Assembly (NCBI RefSeq): GCF_023218075.1
Contig: NZ_JALPTB010000006.1
Span: forward strand, 96,440-160,439
Length of the DNA stretch: 64,000 nt
Origin: Rhodococcus sp. HM1
GTDB taxonomy: Bacteria; Actinomycetota; Actinomycetes; Mycobacteriales; Mycobacteriaceae
Direction: 5' to 3'
The notes beneath the pieces are model-generated. The model did no database searches. It was not told the DNA's origin and saw nothing but the letters and a program-made list of their open reading frames with translations. This document shows, in pieces, positions 52,632-61,606 of the stretch. A program made the translations under genes and the position numbers. Positions within the stretch are counted from its first letter, which is position 1. Every line of letters begins with the position of its first letter.

Positions 52632-55031
52632 GTGAATTCCCGCGCAACCACTCTCGCCACCGTCGTGCAGGGCCACACCGCCGGCACCCGGACTCCCCTC
52701 GAACTCTTCCTCGACCACCTCGAGCGCGATCCCCACGCCCTCGCCGTCTGCGACGACCGAGGACACGCCCTGTCCCGCGCCGAACTGTGGGAGCTGGCCG
52801 GCGAGGTCGAGCAGGAACTTGCCGTCCATGGTCTGGGCGAAGGCGATCTCGCCATCGTCTGCATGCCCAACTGGACCGAGTGGATGACGTCCTATCTGGG
52901 TGTCGCGCGACGCGGGATGATCGCCGGCACCCTGCCGGTGACCACCGACCCCCGATCCATCGCCTACACCGCGAACCTCGTGGGTGCGAAGGTTGTCGTG
53001 CTTCCCCTCGAACATCGCGGCCGCGACTTCGTCGCCGAATCCGAGGTTCTGGCAGAAGAACTCGGACGCGAGGTGAAGATCCTCCTCGTCGACGGTGACG
53101 GAACCCGCACCTGGCGTACCTTCGGCGGCGCACCGGTGACGATCCCGGCCTATCCGGACGACCTGGTCCACGTGCTGTTCTCGTCGAGCACCACCGGAAA
53201 GTCGAAGGCGATCGCACATTCCGAGGCGAGCCTGAGCGCCTATAACCGGATGGTCATCGACCGCTACGAGGTCTCCGGTGAACGGCCGATCTTCATGCCC
53301 TCCCCGCTCGGTCACAGCACGGGCTTCTGGCACGGCGCCCGGATGTCGCTGATGACGGGTGCCTCCCTCGTCCTGCAGGATGCCTGGAAGCCCCGCCGGG
53401 CGCTCGAGCTCGTCGAGAAGTACGGCTGCGAGATCACCGTGGCCGCAACTCCTTTCCTCAAGGACATCGTCGACACCGAATGGGATTCCACAGCACCCAA
53501 GCTGGCCGGGATGCGGATCTTCCTGTGCGGCGGCGCCCCCGTCGCCCCGAGCCTCATCGAACTGGCGCAGGAACAGATGCCCGACACCCGTATCGCGGCG
53601 ATCTGGGCGATGAGCGAGGGCGGCGCGACCTCGAGCCTGCCGGGCGACTCCACGGAGCTCGTTGCGCACACCTGTGGCAAGGTGATGCCCGGCGTGACGC
53701 TCGAGACGATCCGCGAGGACGGCACGCTCGCACCGCGCGGGACCGACGGTGAAATCGTCATGCGTACCCCGTCGCTCTTCCTCGGCTACATCGGCCAGGA
53801 ACAGCTCTACCGCGAGTCGTTCACGAACGACGGCTGGTTCCGCACCGGCGACACCGGAATCGTGGACGACAACGGCTACCTGCGTCTGACCGGACGTCTC
53901 AAGGACCTCATCATCCGCGGCGGCGTCAACATCTCCCCCGTCGAGATCGAGAACGCCGTCTCGGGGCACCCGCAGGTCGCGCGCGTGGCCGTCGTCGGCG
54001 GCCCCGACGACCGACTCGGTGAACGGATCTGCGCGGTGATCCAGCCGCTCGGCGCCGCCCCGACCTTCGACGAACTCGTCGGATGGCTCGCGGATCGCGA
54101 CGTGCCTCGGAGGTTGTGGCCGGAGTCGATCCGCATTCTGCCCACCATGCCGGAGACCCCCGCCGGGAAGATCCGCAAGAACGTTCTCAGAGAACTGATC
54201 TCGTCAGGAGAAGATATGACCAGCAGCACCGTCGACCTCACGACGCAGACCGTCACGCTCCGCGACATCGACGTGACCTACACCCGCGCCGGTGAGGGCC
54301 CCGCGGTCGTGCTGATCCACGGACTCGCCGAAGATCACCGCAGCTGGCGCGCCGTCCAGGAAGCCGGACTGCCGGTGACCACCTACGCCTACGACCTCCG
54401 TGGGCACGGACGCACCACCGTCGGCTCGCCCGCCGGCACTCTCGCCCAGCTGCGCGACGATCTGATCGCCTTCCTCGAAGAGGTCACCGGTCCCGCGATC
54501 TGCGTCGGCTTCTCTCTCGGCGGCACCGTCGTCCTCTCCGCCGCGGCCGAGCGCCCCGACCTCGTGACGAAGGTCGTCGCACTGGGCACCTCGAGTGTCG
54601 TCGGCCGCGGAGCGGCAGGCTTCTACGCCGGCCGCATCGAACTCTTCCGCGGCACCGACGCCGAGGAGCAGCGCACCGCCCTCCGCGCCGATACCGCTGC
54701 TGCCCTGCACAGCCCGGACTCCGACCTCGACGCCGTCACGGACTTCCGGCTCGAAGCCGTCGGCGGGGCGCAGGGTTACATCAACGCCTCCACCGCCATG
54801 GCCGCACTGGTCGAGTCGCCGCTCACCCCCGAGTTGGCCCGGATCGGGAGCGAGACCGAGGTCGCGATCGTCGGTGCCGACCACGACACCTTCTGCCCGA
54901 AGAAGGCCGCGGACATCATCCTCGGTGCGATCGAGCACGCCACCTACTCCGAGATCACCGGTGCCGGCCACCTGATGCTCGTGGACCAGCCCGAGCAGTC
55001 GATCGAGACGCTTCGCCGACTTCTCCCCTGA
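52632..55031 (+). CDS. Acyl-CoA ligase (AMP-forming) fused to an alpha/beta hydrolase
   Basis: 799 residues in one open frame from GTG at 52632 (GGAG 8 bases upstream). Residues 1-528 are an acyl-/aryl-CoA synthetase: P-loop LFSSSTTGKSKAIAHS (about 180; usual TSGTTGxPK changed), GWFRTGDTGIVDDNGYLRLTGR, GGVNISPVEIENA and catalytic Lys in PAGKIRKNV (about 510). Residues 529-799 are an alpha/beta hydrolase: oxyanion LIHGLAEDHRSW, nucleophile GFSLGGT, GADHDTF and GAGHLML. At the junction AGGAG (54206-54210) sits 5 bases before ATG 54216, exactly a second ribosome site and start, so the hydrolase can also be made separately. Ligase activates a carboxylate; the hydrolase may open a lactone, ester or ring ketone. 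Confidence 0.85.
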   Translation: MNSRATTLATVVQGHTAGTRTPLELFLDHLERDPHALAVCDDRGHALSRAELWELAGEVEQELAVHGLGEGDLAIVCMPNWTEWMTSYLGVARRGMIAGTLPVTTDPRSIAYTANLVGAKVVVLPLEHRGRDFVAESEVLAEELGREVKILLVDGDGTRTWRTFGGAPVTIPAYPDDLVHVLFSSSTTGKSKAIAHSEASLSAYNRMVIDRYEVSGERPIFMPSPLGHSTGFWHGARMSLMTGASLVLQDAWKPRRALELVEKYGCEITVAATPFLKDIVDTEWDSTAPKLAGMRIFLCGGAPVAPSLIELAQEQMPDTRIAAIWAMSEGGATSSLPGDSTELVAHTCGKVMPGVTLETIREDGTLAPRGTDGEIVMRTPSLFLGYIGQEQLYRESFTNDGWFRTGDTGIVDDNGYLRLTGRLKDLIIRGGVNISPVEIENAVSGHPQVARVAVVGGPDDRLGERICAVIQPLGAAPTFDELVGWLADRDVPRRLWPESIRILPTMPETPAGKIRKNVLRELISSGEDMTSSTVDLTTQTVTLRDIDVTYTRAGEGPAVVLIHGLAEDHRSWRAVQEAGLPVTTYAYDLRGHGRTTVGSPAGTLAQLRDDLIAFLEEVTGPAICVGFSLGGTVVLSAAAERPDLVTKVVALGTSSVVGRGAAGFYAGRIELFRGTDAEEQRTALRADTAAALHSPDSDLDAVTDFRLEAVGGAQGYINASTAMAALVESPLTPELARIGSETEVAIVGADHDTFCPKKAADIILGAIEHATYSEITGAGHLMLVDQPEQSIETLRRLLP

Positions 55032-55082
55032 GAAGCGCTACCGATCAATCACTTCCAGAACACCGTCCTTCCGAAAGGCTCC

Positions 55083-55844
55083 ATGATGCAAGAACGTCCC
55101 ACCGCCCTCGTCACCGCCGCCGCGGGCGCAGGAATCGGCGCCGCCATCGCCACCCGCCTCGCCGCCGACGGTTTCGATGTCGTCATCACCGACGTCCACG
55201 AGCGCCGCAGCCAGGAACTGGCCGCGAAGCTGGCCGGCGAGCACGGACGCGACTTCGACAGCTACGTCCTCGACGTCACCGACGAGGCCCGGGTCGAGGC
55301 CGTCGTGTCCGAGATCGCCGCGAAGAAGGGCCGCCTCGACGTTCTCGTCAACAACGCCGGCTGGAGCAAGATCGAGCCCGTCGCCGAGATGTCCTCCGAG
55401 ACCTGGAAGCGTTGCCTCGATGTCGACCTGAACGGCACCTTCTACACCATGCGCTACGCGCTTCCGGTGATGCAGAAGAACAACTCCGGCGCAATCGTCA
55501 ACATCAGCTCGATCGCCGCCTACGAGACCAGCACGGAGCACGGCGCCGCCTACTCCGCAGCCAAGGCCGGTGTCCTTGCCCTCACCCGCGTCGCCGCCGC
55601 CGAGAACGGCAAGCACGGCATCCGGGTCAACGCCATCACCCCGGGCCTGATCTACAACGACTTCCTCCGCAAGATCTACCCGGACGAGTTCTTCTCCGGC
55701 TACGCCGAGAACCGCTCCCTCGTCGGCCGTGTCGGCCGCCCCGAGGACGTCGCCGGGCTGGTGTCGTTCCTGGTCGGACCCGACGCCGGTTACGTCACCG
55801 GCGAGGTCTACGGCATCAGCGGTGGGGTGCACCCGCATGGCTGA
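55083..55844 (+). CDS. Short-chain dehydrogenase/reductase (SDR)
   Basis: 253 residues. AAAGAGIGAAIATRLAADG (NAD motif with AAG variant), NNAGWSK, catalytic Ser in NISSIAAY, YSAAK (Tyr-Lys) and TPGLIYNDFLRKIYP. Asp in VITDVHER suggests NAD. Similar to beta-ketoacyl reductases and 3-hydroxyacyl-CoA dehydrogenases, so it may serve beta-oxidation of the ligase product. It overlaps the amidase start by 8 bases and follows the fusion gene by 51 bases. Confidence 0.92.
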   Translation: MMQERPTALVTAAAGAGIGAAIATRLAADGFDVVITDVHERRSQELAAKLAGEHGRDFDSYVLDVTDEARVEAVVSEIAAKKGRLDVLVNNAGWSKIEPVAEMSSETWKRCLDVDLNGTFYTMRYALPVMQKNNSGAIVNISSIAAYETSTEHGAAYSAAKAGVLALTRVAAAENGKHGIRVNAITPGLIYNDFLRKIYPDEFFSGYAENRSLVGRVGRPEDVAGLVSFLVGPDAGYVTGEVYGISGGVHPHG

Positions 55845-57222
55845 GAACCCGCTGCACCTGCCCATCCGTGAGCTCACCGACGCCTACGCGCGTGGTGACC
55901 TGAACCCCATCGACGTCACCGAGGAGGTCCTCGACCGGATCGAGCGATTCGATCCGGAGGTGCGCGCCTACGTGACGGTCACGGCCGATCTGGCTCGTTT
56001 CCAGGCGGCCGACGCGGCCGATCGGTACTCCCGCGGGGAGCGCGCCCCGCTCCTCGGGGTCCCGGTATCCATCAAGGACGCCTTCCACCTCGCGGACACG
56101 GAGACCGGCCTCGGATCGCTGACCCAGCGCGGGCGCGTCGCCCGGTCGGATTCCGGTGCCGTCGCCCGCCTGCGTGCAGCGGGTTCCGTGATGCCGGGCA
56201 AGACGAGCGTTCCCGAGTTCTGCCAGTCCGCCACCAGCGACAACCTGCTCGGTCCCGAGACCGGCAACCCGTGGGATCCGACGCGGACCCCGGGCGGTTC
56301 GAGTGGCGGCGCGGCGGCCTCGGTCGGTGCCGGCCTCGCCACGATCGGACTCGGTTCGGACGGCGGCGGATCCATCCGGATCCCCGCGGCCTTCAGCGGC
56401 CTCGTGGGATACAAGCCGACCACCGGTTTGTGTGCGGACGAGCGCGGCTTCCGGGCGATGACGGACTTCGTCACGGCCGGTCCGCTCGCCTGGACGGTGG
56501 ACGACGCCCGCATCATGACCGAGATCCTCGCCGAGACGAGTTTCGCCCGTGCCTCGGTACCGAACCGACGGATCGCCTTCTGCCCACGTCCGGACGGACG
56601 TCCCGTCGATCCCGCCGTCGTCCGCACGGTCGAGGCCGCCGCCTCCATCCTGTCGGATCTCGGTCACGAGGTCGTCGAGACCGACATCCCGATCCACGGC
56701 TGGAACGAGATCTTCGGGCCCCTCGTGCTCGACGACGAACTCCGCGAGCGGGCGCATCTGCTCGAACGTCCGGAACTGCTCACCCCGTACGAACGCGCAA
56801 GCCTGCGCGCCGCGGAGCAGCTGACCAGCGCCGAGGTCGCCCTCGCACGCGAGGCACTGGGTGATTTCCGCCGCCGTGTCGACAGCTTCCTGCACGACTT
56901 CGACGCGATCCTCACCCCCACGGTCGCGACCGTTGCGTTCCCCCACGAACAGCGGCCGAAGACGATCGACGGCGAGAAGGCGGACTGGTTGTGGGGCGCC
57001 TTCCCCTTCACCTCGCCGTTCAATGTCGCTGCAACACCTGCGATCTCGCTTCCCGCGGGGACCTCGGAAGGACTGCCGATCGGTGTCCAGCTGGTCACCG
57101 CTCGCGGCCGCGACGCCGACCTGCTGAACCTCGCGGAGTCCTTGGAGTCGGCACTCGGTTTCGACTACGCTCCGGTGCGCGAGCGCTGGGCGTCCCGGCC
57201 GGTCCCGGAGCCGGTGTCGTGA
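55837..57222 (+). CDS. Amidase-signature amidase
   Basis: 461 residues from ATG at 55837, overlapping the SDR end. Amidase signature hydrolase with intact triad: Lys80 in GVPVSIKDAF, cis-Ser155 in TPGGSSGGAA and nucleophile Ser179 in GSDGGGSIRIPA. Hydrolyses a carboxamide to acid plus amine or ammonia; substrate unknown. Cytoplasmic. Its presence inside a CoA-dependent degradative operon, beside N-demethylase genes, is what suggests an N-alkyl amide intermediate. The last codons overlap the enoyl-CoA hydratase start (GTGA). Confidence 0.93.
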   Translation: MAENPLHLPIRELTDAYARGDLNPIDVTEEVLDRIERFDPEVRAYVTVTADLARFQAADAADRYSRGERAPLLGVPVSIKDAFHLADTETGLGSLTQRGRVARSDSGAVARLRAAGSVMPGKTSVPEFCQSATSDNLLGPETGNPWDPTRTPGGSSGGAAASVGAGLATIGLGSDGGGSIRIPAAFSGLVGYKPTTGLCADERGFRAMTDFVTAGPLAWTVDDARIMTEILAETSFARASVPNRRIAFCPRPDGRPVDPAVVRTVEAAASILSDLGHEVVETDIPIHGWNEIFGPLVLDDELRERAHLLERPELLTPYERASLRAAEQLTSAEVALAREALGDFRRRVDSFLHDFDAILTPTVATVAFPHEQRPKTIDGEKADWLWGAFPFTSPFNVAATPAISLPAGTSEGLPIGVQLVTARGRDADLLNLAESLESALGFDYAPVRERWASRPVPEPVS

Positions 57223-57968
57223 CCGCCGGGCTCGACTGCCGGCGCCACGGGGGCGTCCTCGAGATCGTCCTCGACCGTCCGGACCGGCGCAACGCTCTCT
57301 CCCGGGAACTTCTCCGCGAACTCCGCCGGGTCTTCACCGACCTGCCGGACGGAATCCGTGCCGTGGTCCTCACGAGTTCGGGACGGGTGTTCTGTGCGGG
57401 CGCGGACTTCGCCGATCTGACAGGCACTTCCGCCGACCTCGACTACGACCGGGATCTCGAGGACGCATGCGCCTCGATCCGCAACAGCGCGGTTCCCGTC
57501 GTCGCCGTCGTCGACGGGGCATGCGTCGGCGCCGGTGTCGAGCTCGCCACCTCGTGCGACGTCCGGATCGTCGGCCCGCGAGCATGGTTCCGGGTCCCGG
57601 CCGTCGAACTCGGGTTGCTGTACAACCCGGCGTCGATCCGCCGGGTCCACGCCACGCTGCCCCGCACGACGGTCACCCGGCTGCTGGTGCTCGCCGAACG
57701 ATTCGACGCCGACGACGCGGTACGCAGCGGACTGGCCACCCATTCCGCGGACGGGGATCCGCGCGAGCACGCTCTGACGCTTGCGGAGCGGCTCGTCGGT
57801 CTCCCGGAGGACGCCTTCTCCACGACACGGGACCTGCTCCGCAGACTCGACGACGGAGACTACGACGACGCCGCATGGCAGGCCACTCGAATCCGCTTGA
57901 TGGACAGCACCGCTCGACACGAGGCCGTCGCCGCGGCCTCCGAGCGGCACGGCGCCTCCGCCTCCTGA
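57219..57968 (+). CDS. Enoyl-CoA hydratase/isomerase family protein
   Basis: 249 residues from GTG at 57219. Crotonase fold: LDRPDRRNALSRELL, SSGRVFCAGADFADLTG (oxyanion hole), VDGACVGAGVELATSCDVR and FRVPAVELGLLYNPASIRRV, in which Glu (VELGLLY) sits near one of the family catalytic positions. Probably acts on the enoyl- or oxo-acyl-CoA formed from the ligase product. Coupled to the amidase by a 4-base overlap. Confidence 0.9.
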   Translation: MTAGLDCRRHGGVLEIVLDRPDRRNALSRELLRELRRVFTDLPDGIRAVVLTSSGRVFCAGADFADLTGTSADLDYDRDLEDACASIRNSAVPVVAVVDGACVGAGVELATSCDVRIVGPRAWFRVPAVELGLLYNPASIRRVHATLPRTTVTRLLVLAERFDADDAVRSGLATHSADGDPREHALTLAERLVGLPEDAFSTTRDLLRRLDDGDYDDAAWQATRIRLMDSTARHEAVAAASERHGASAS

Positions 57969-57994
57969 CACCCTCTCCACCCCAAGGAAAGCTC

Positions 57995-58789
57995 ATGAAC
58001 GCAGTTGCCTCCCTGAAGGGCTACGACCTCGGTAGCCGTGTCGTCTCGTACGACGAATCCGACGCGATCCTCTACGCGCTGTGCGTCGGCGCGCGCCCGG
58101 ACCAGCTGCCGCTGGTCTACGAGCGGGATCTGCACGTGCTGCCGACCTTCGGCCTGGGTCTGGGCCTGTGGGCGGTCGAGGAAGCCGGCGAGCTCGGCGC
58201 CTACGACCGGCTGAAGTCGCTCCACGCGGCACAGCAGCTGACAGTCCATGCGCCCTTCCCTCGCTCGGGCAAGCTCGAGATGCGTGCCCGCGTCGCCGAC
58301 GTCTGGGACAAGGGATCCGCGGCGACCGTCGACATCGCCGTCGAGTGCGAGCAGTTCACCGCGACCTACGCGATCCACCTGCCCGGCTCGGGCGGCTGGG
58401 GCGGTGAACGCGCACCCTCCGCGCCGCGGATCGATCTCGAATCCGCTCCGTTCCGGCAGGATTCCCACATCGCCGCAAACCTGCCGGCCCTGTACCGCCT
58501 CACCGGCGATCTGCATCCCGTCCACATCGACCCGGAGGTCTCTTCGGGCTACGGCTTCGAACGACCCATCCTGCACGGCCTGTGCACGCTGGGCATCGCG
58601 GCGCGCACCGTCGCCGAGGTCGCCGGAGCCCAGCCGTGGGAACTCCGGGAGCTCCGAGCCCGCTTCGCGGCGCCGGTTCTGCCCGACGCCACGCTGACCG
58701 TCCGGGCACAGGCCGCCGGCACGAACGTCGACTTCGACGCACGCATCGGCGACACCGGTGTCCTCTCGGGCGGGCACGCGGAATTCTGA
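57995..58789 (+). CDS. MaoC-like double-hot-dog (R)-enoyl-CoA hydratase
   Basis: 264 residues behind AAGGAAA. The C-terminal hot-dog carries the hydratase-2 motif YRLTGDLHPVHIDPE (catalytic Asp and His) and GFERPILHGLCTLGI; the N-terminal hot-dog (YDESDAILYALCVGARPDQL) is the inactive partner. Converts trans-2-enoyl-CoA to (R)-3-hydroxyacyl-CoA. With the crotonase upstream, the operon has two different hydratases, which suggests a ring-opening or branched-chain route. Confidence 0.92.
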   Translation: MNAVASLKGYDLGSRVVSYDESDAILYALCVGARPDQLPLVYERDLHVLPTFGLGLGLWAVEEAGELGAYDRLKSLHAAQQLTVHAPFPRSGKLEMRARVADVWDKGSAATVDIAVECEQFTATYAIHLPGSGGWGGERAPSAPRIDLESAPFRQDSHIAANLPALYRLTGDLHPVHIDPEVSSGYGFERPILHGLCTLGIAARTVAEVAGAQPWELRELRARFAAPVLPDATLTVRAQAAGTNVDFDARIGDTGVLSGGHAEF

Positions 58790-58870
58790 CCGCACACCAC
58801 GTTCGACCCCCAGCTCTACAGAAGGAAATTCCCCCGCTCCACAGGAAAGTCCCGCCGAAAGGGCACATCC

Positions 58871-60226
58871 ATGACCGCACACGCCGCTTCCAGCTTCGGA
58901 ACCAAGCAGCAAAAACGCGCGTTCCTCGCCAGTCTCGTCGGCACCACCGTCGAGTGGTTCGACTTCTTCATCTACGCCACAGCCGCCACGCTCGTCTTCT
59001 CGACGATCTTCTTCCCGAAGCTGGGATCGAATGTCGGCATCCTGGCCTCCTTCGCGACCCTCGGTGTCGCCTTCCTCGCCCGCCCGGTCGGCGCGTTCAT
59101 CTTCGGCCATCTCGGTGACCGCCTGGGCCGCCGCACGACGCTGATCACGACGCTGACCGTGATGGGTGCCTCCACCGGCCTCATCGGTCTGCTGCCCACC
59201 TGGGATCAGGTCGGCATCTGGGCTCCCGTCATGCTCACTGCCCTCCGCTTCCTGCAGGGTGTCGCGGTCGGCGGCGAGTGGGGCGGTGCCGTGCTCATGA
59301 GCGTCGAGAACGCGCCGAAGGCCCGGGAGCGCTTCTACGGATCCGCTCCGCAGATCGCCAGCCCGCTCGCGCTGGTACTGGCGACCGTCGTCATGTACTT
59401 CGTCGCCCGGATGCCCAACGAGCAACTGATGTCCTGGGGGTGGCGGATTCCGTTCCTCGCCGGCTTCGTTCTCGTGGTCATCGGCCTGATCATCCGGCTC
59501 GGTGTCGAGGAGTCGAGCGAGTTCGCCGAGGTGAAGGAGACGGGTTCGGTCACGGACCGCCCCATCCTCACGGTTCTGCGGACGTTGCCGGGTCGAGTCC
59601 TCGCCGGCATCGGCCTGCAGGCCAGCGTGATCGTGCTGTTCTATCTGATCACCACGTACATGCTCACGATGGCGACGAACGTCCACGGGTTCTCCAAGAG
59701 CGACACACTGATGATCCTGCTGGTCGCCGCGACCATCGACCTGTTCGCGATGGTCGGCGTCGGCATCCTGTGCGACCGCCTGTCGGCGTGGACCGTCTTC
59801 ATCGGCGGCGTGGTGTTCACGGGCCTGTTCGCCTTCCCCCTCTTCCTGCTGTTCAACACGGGAAACATGGGGCTGATGATCGTCGCGTTCTCGGCTGCCC
59901 TCGTCCTCGGTCACGCCACCACCTATGCCGTGGTGTCGAGCATGACCGCCGACCTGTTCCCCACCGAGGTCCGGTACAGCGGTGTCGCCCTGTGCAGCGC
60001 GTTCTCGGGCGTCGCCTGGGCGGCTCCTACGCCCCTGGTCGCCGCTGCTCTGGTACCGACGGACGGATCGAAGCACTGGTGGCCGCTCGCCGCGATCCTG
60101 GTCGTCACCGCCGTGATCTCCTTCGTCGCAGCGGCTTCCATGCGCCGTCATTTCACCTCCGGAACGGCGGGCGATCACGACGACGAGTCCCGGGACACCC
60201 GAGTCCGCGTCGGCGAACCCGCCTGA
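58871..60226 (+). CDS. MHS-type metabolite:proton symporter (MFS)
   Basis: 451 residues with about 12 hydrophobic segments. Starts with a short cytoplasmic arm (FGTKQQKRAFLASLVGTTVEWFDFFIY), the typical ShiA/ProP-type first helix, and has the MFS loop motif FGHLGDRLGRRT (about 77-88) and the RFLQGVAVGGEWGGAV segment. Members take up organic acids such as shikimate, citrate, 2-oxoglutarate or aromatic acids with protons. It is inside the degradative operon, so it likely imports the substrate or a derivative carboxylate. Confidence 0.92.
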   Translation: MTAHAASSFGTKQQKRAFLASLVGTTVEWFDFFIYATAATLVFSTIFFPKLGSNVGILASFATLGVAFLARPVGAFIFGHLGDRLGRRTTLITTLTVMGASTGLIGLLPTWDQVGIWAPVMLTALRFLQGVAVGGEWGGAVLMSVENAPKARERFYGSAPQIASPLALVLATVVMYFVARMPNEQLMSWGWRIPFLAGFVLVVIGLIIRLGVEESSEFAEVKETGSVTDRPILTVLRTLPGRVLAGIGLQASVIVLFYLITTYMLTMATNVHGFSKSDTLMILLVAATIDLFAMVGVGILCDRLSAWTVFIGGVVFTGLFAFPLFLLFNTGNMGLMIVAFSAALVLGHATTYAVVSSMTADLFPTEVRYSGVALCSAFSGVAWAAPTPLVAAALVPTDGSKHWWPLAAILVVTAVISFVAAASMRRHFTSGTAGDHDDESRDTRVRVGEPA

Positions 60227-60260
60227 TCGGCACCCTTTCCATTTCGACCAGGAGATCTCC

Positions 60261-61409
60261 ATGACTGTGATGCTCAGCGAGGAGCAGCGCGAGTTCGGGA
60301 CTGCCGTCCGCGAATTCTGCCGCCGTGAGGTGGGCACGCGCGAACAGCGCGACAAACTCACCGACTGCGGCCGGGAAGGGCACAGCCTCGAGCTGAACCG
60401 GCGGATCGCCGAACTCGGCTGGGCTGCGATCAACATCCCCGAGGAGTACGGCGGAGCCGGCGGCAACCACGTCGATCTGTGCGTCCTGCTCGAGGAGCTC
60501 CACCGCGGCCTGGCCCCGGTCCCGTGGCACGGCACGACTCTCATCACCGCCGGGATCTACACCAAGTTCGCGAGCGAAGAGCTCAAGCGGACGGTGCTGG
60601 GCCGGCTCGCCGAGGGTGCGGCGCTGGCGATCGCGATGTCCGAGCCGGAGGCCGGATCCGATGTCGCAGCGCTGTCCTGCCGCGCCGAGCGCACCGCGGA
60701 CGGCTGGGTGATCAACGGCCAGAAGACGTGGATCACCAATGCTCATCAGGCCGACAGCATCCTGCTGGTCGCCCGCACCGAGCGGGGCGAGAAGAAGCAC
60801 CACGGGCTCACCATGTTCCACGTTCCGGCCGACACGCCGGGGCTGACGATCAAGGGCATCGACACGCTGGGCGGCACCGAGGTCAACGACCTCTACTTCA
60901 CCGACTGCGTGCTGCCCGCCGACTCGGTGGTCGGGGAGGTCGGCCAGGGATGGGCCCAGCTCATGCCCGGCCTGGCGACCGAACGGCTGATCCTCGCCGC
61001 GCAGATGCTCGGCGTCGCCGAACGCGCCTTCGACGACGCTCTGGCGTTCGTCTCCGAGCGCATCCAGTTCGGCAATCGGGTCGGCTCGTATCAGGCGATC
61101 AAGCACCGCATCGCCGATCTCGCCACGGAGCTCGAGTGCACCCGTCTGCTCGTCTACAGCGTCGCCCACCGCGCCGATGCCGGTGACGATCCGCAGGGCC
61201 TGGCCCGCGCGTCGTCGATGGCGAAGCTCAAGGCGACGGAGGTCGCGAAGAACACTGCCCTCGAAGGCATGCAGATGATGGGCGGCTACGGCTACTCCAC
61301 CGAGTTCGACATGGCGCAGCACGTACGAGCTGCTCTCGGCGCCACGATCTACGGCGGCACCAACGAGATCCAGCGCGACATCATCGGGAACTCGTTCGGC
61401 CTCCGGTAG
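60261..61409 (+). CDS. Acyl-CoA dehydrogenase
   Basis: 382 residues behind AGGAGATCTCC. FAD-dependent alpha,beta-desaturation of acyl-CoA. LGWAAINIPEEYGGAGG, MSEPEAGSDVAAL (FAD signature), WITNAHQADSILLVART, and the end MGGYGYSTEFDMAQ and IYGGTNEIQRDI. The MCAD-type catalytic Glu position (Y-E-G-T) is Gly here, as in many FadE proteins that use a Glu elsewhere. Last gene of the operon, followed by a strong terminator. Confidence 0.94.
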   Translation: MTVMLSEEQREFGTAVREFCRREVGTREQRDKLTDCGREGHSLELNRRIAELGWAAINIPEEYGGAGGNHVDLCVLLEELHRGLAPVPWHGTTLITAGIYTKFASEELKRTVLGRLAEGAALAIAMSEPEAGSDVAALSCRAERTADGWVINGQKTWITNAHQADSILLVARTERGEKKHHGLTMFHVPADTPGLTIKGIDTLGGTEVNDLYFTDCVLPADSVVGEVGQGWAQLMPGLATERLILAAQMLGVAERAFDDALAFVSERIQFGNRVGSYQAIKHRIADLATELECTRLLVYSVAHRADAGDDPQGLARASSMAKLKATEVAKNTALEGMQMMGGYGYSTEFDMAQHVRAALGATIYGGTNEIQRDIIGNSFGLR

Positions 61410-61430
61410 AGCACCCTTTTCCGAACACCG

Positions 61431-61472
61431 CAGCGGCGGGACGGCCATCGGCCGTCCCGCCGCTGTTTTCCA
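61431..61472 (+). terminator. Intrinsic terminator after the degradative operon
   Basis: CAGCGGCGGGACGGCC (61431-61446) and GGCCGTCCCGCCGCTG (61450-61465), 16-bp stem with a 3-base apex, followed by TTTTCCATTTC. Confidence 0.92.
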
Positions 61473-61570
61473 TTTCTGTAGCACGTCGCCGGGAACCGTC
61501 ACGGCGATCTCACTGTCACGTAACACTCTCGTCATGGGCACCCTGTTTCCTTGTATTCGACACCGATTCC

Positions 61571-61576
61571 TATAGT
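61571..61576 (+). promoter_or_regulatory. -10 element of the glutamine-synthetase-like operon
   Basis: TATAGT is a near-perfect -10, 30 bases before the ATG at 61607. TTCCTT with an 18-base spacer is the best -35 but is weak, so activation by a regulator is plausible. I searched for a clear GlnR-type GTNAC-n6-GNAAC box upstream and did not find one. 61473-61570 shows no gene. Confidence 0.45.
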
Positions 61577-61606
61577 GAAACCACCAGTCGAATCCGAGGA
61601 GCCCCC

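Noticed and set aside
53959..54215. Possible frameshift explaining the ligase-hydrolase fusion
   Set aside because: Both parts stay in one frame without compositional break and the ligase end (GKIRKNVLREL) is normal; a lost stop codon or true fusion is simpler than a sequencing error, though re-sequencing should test it.
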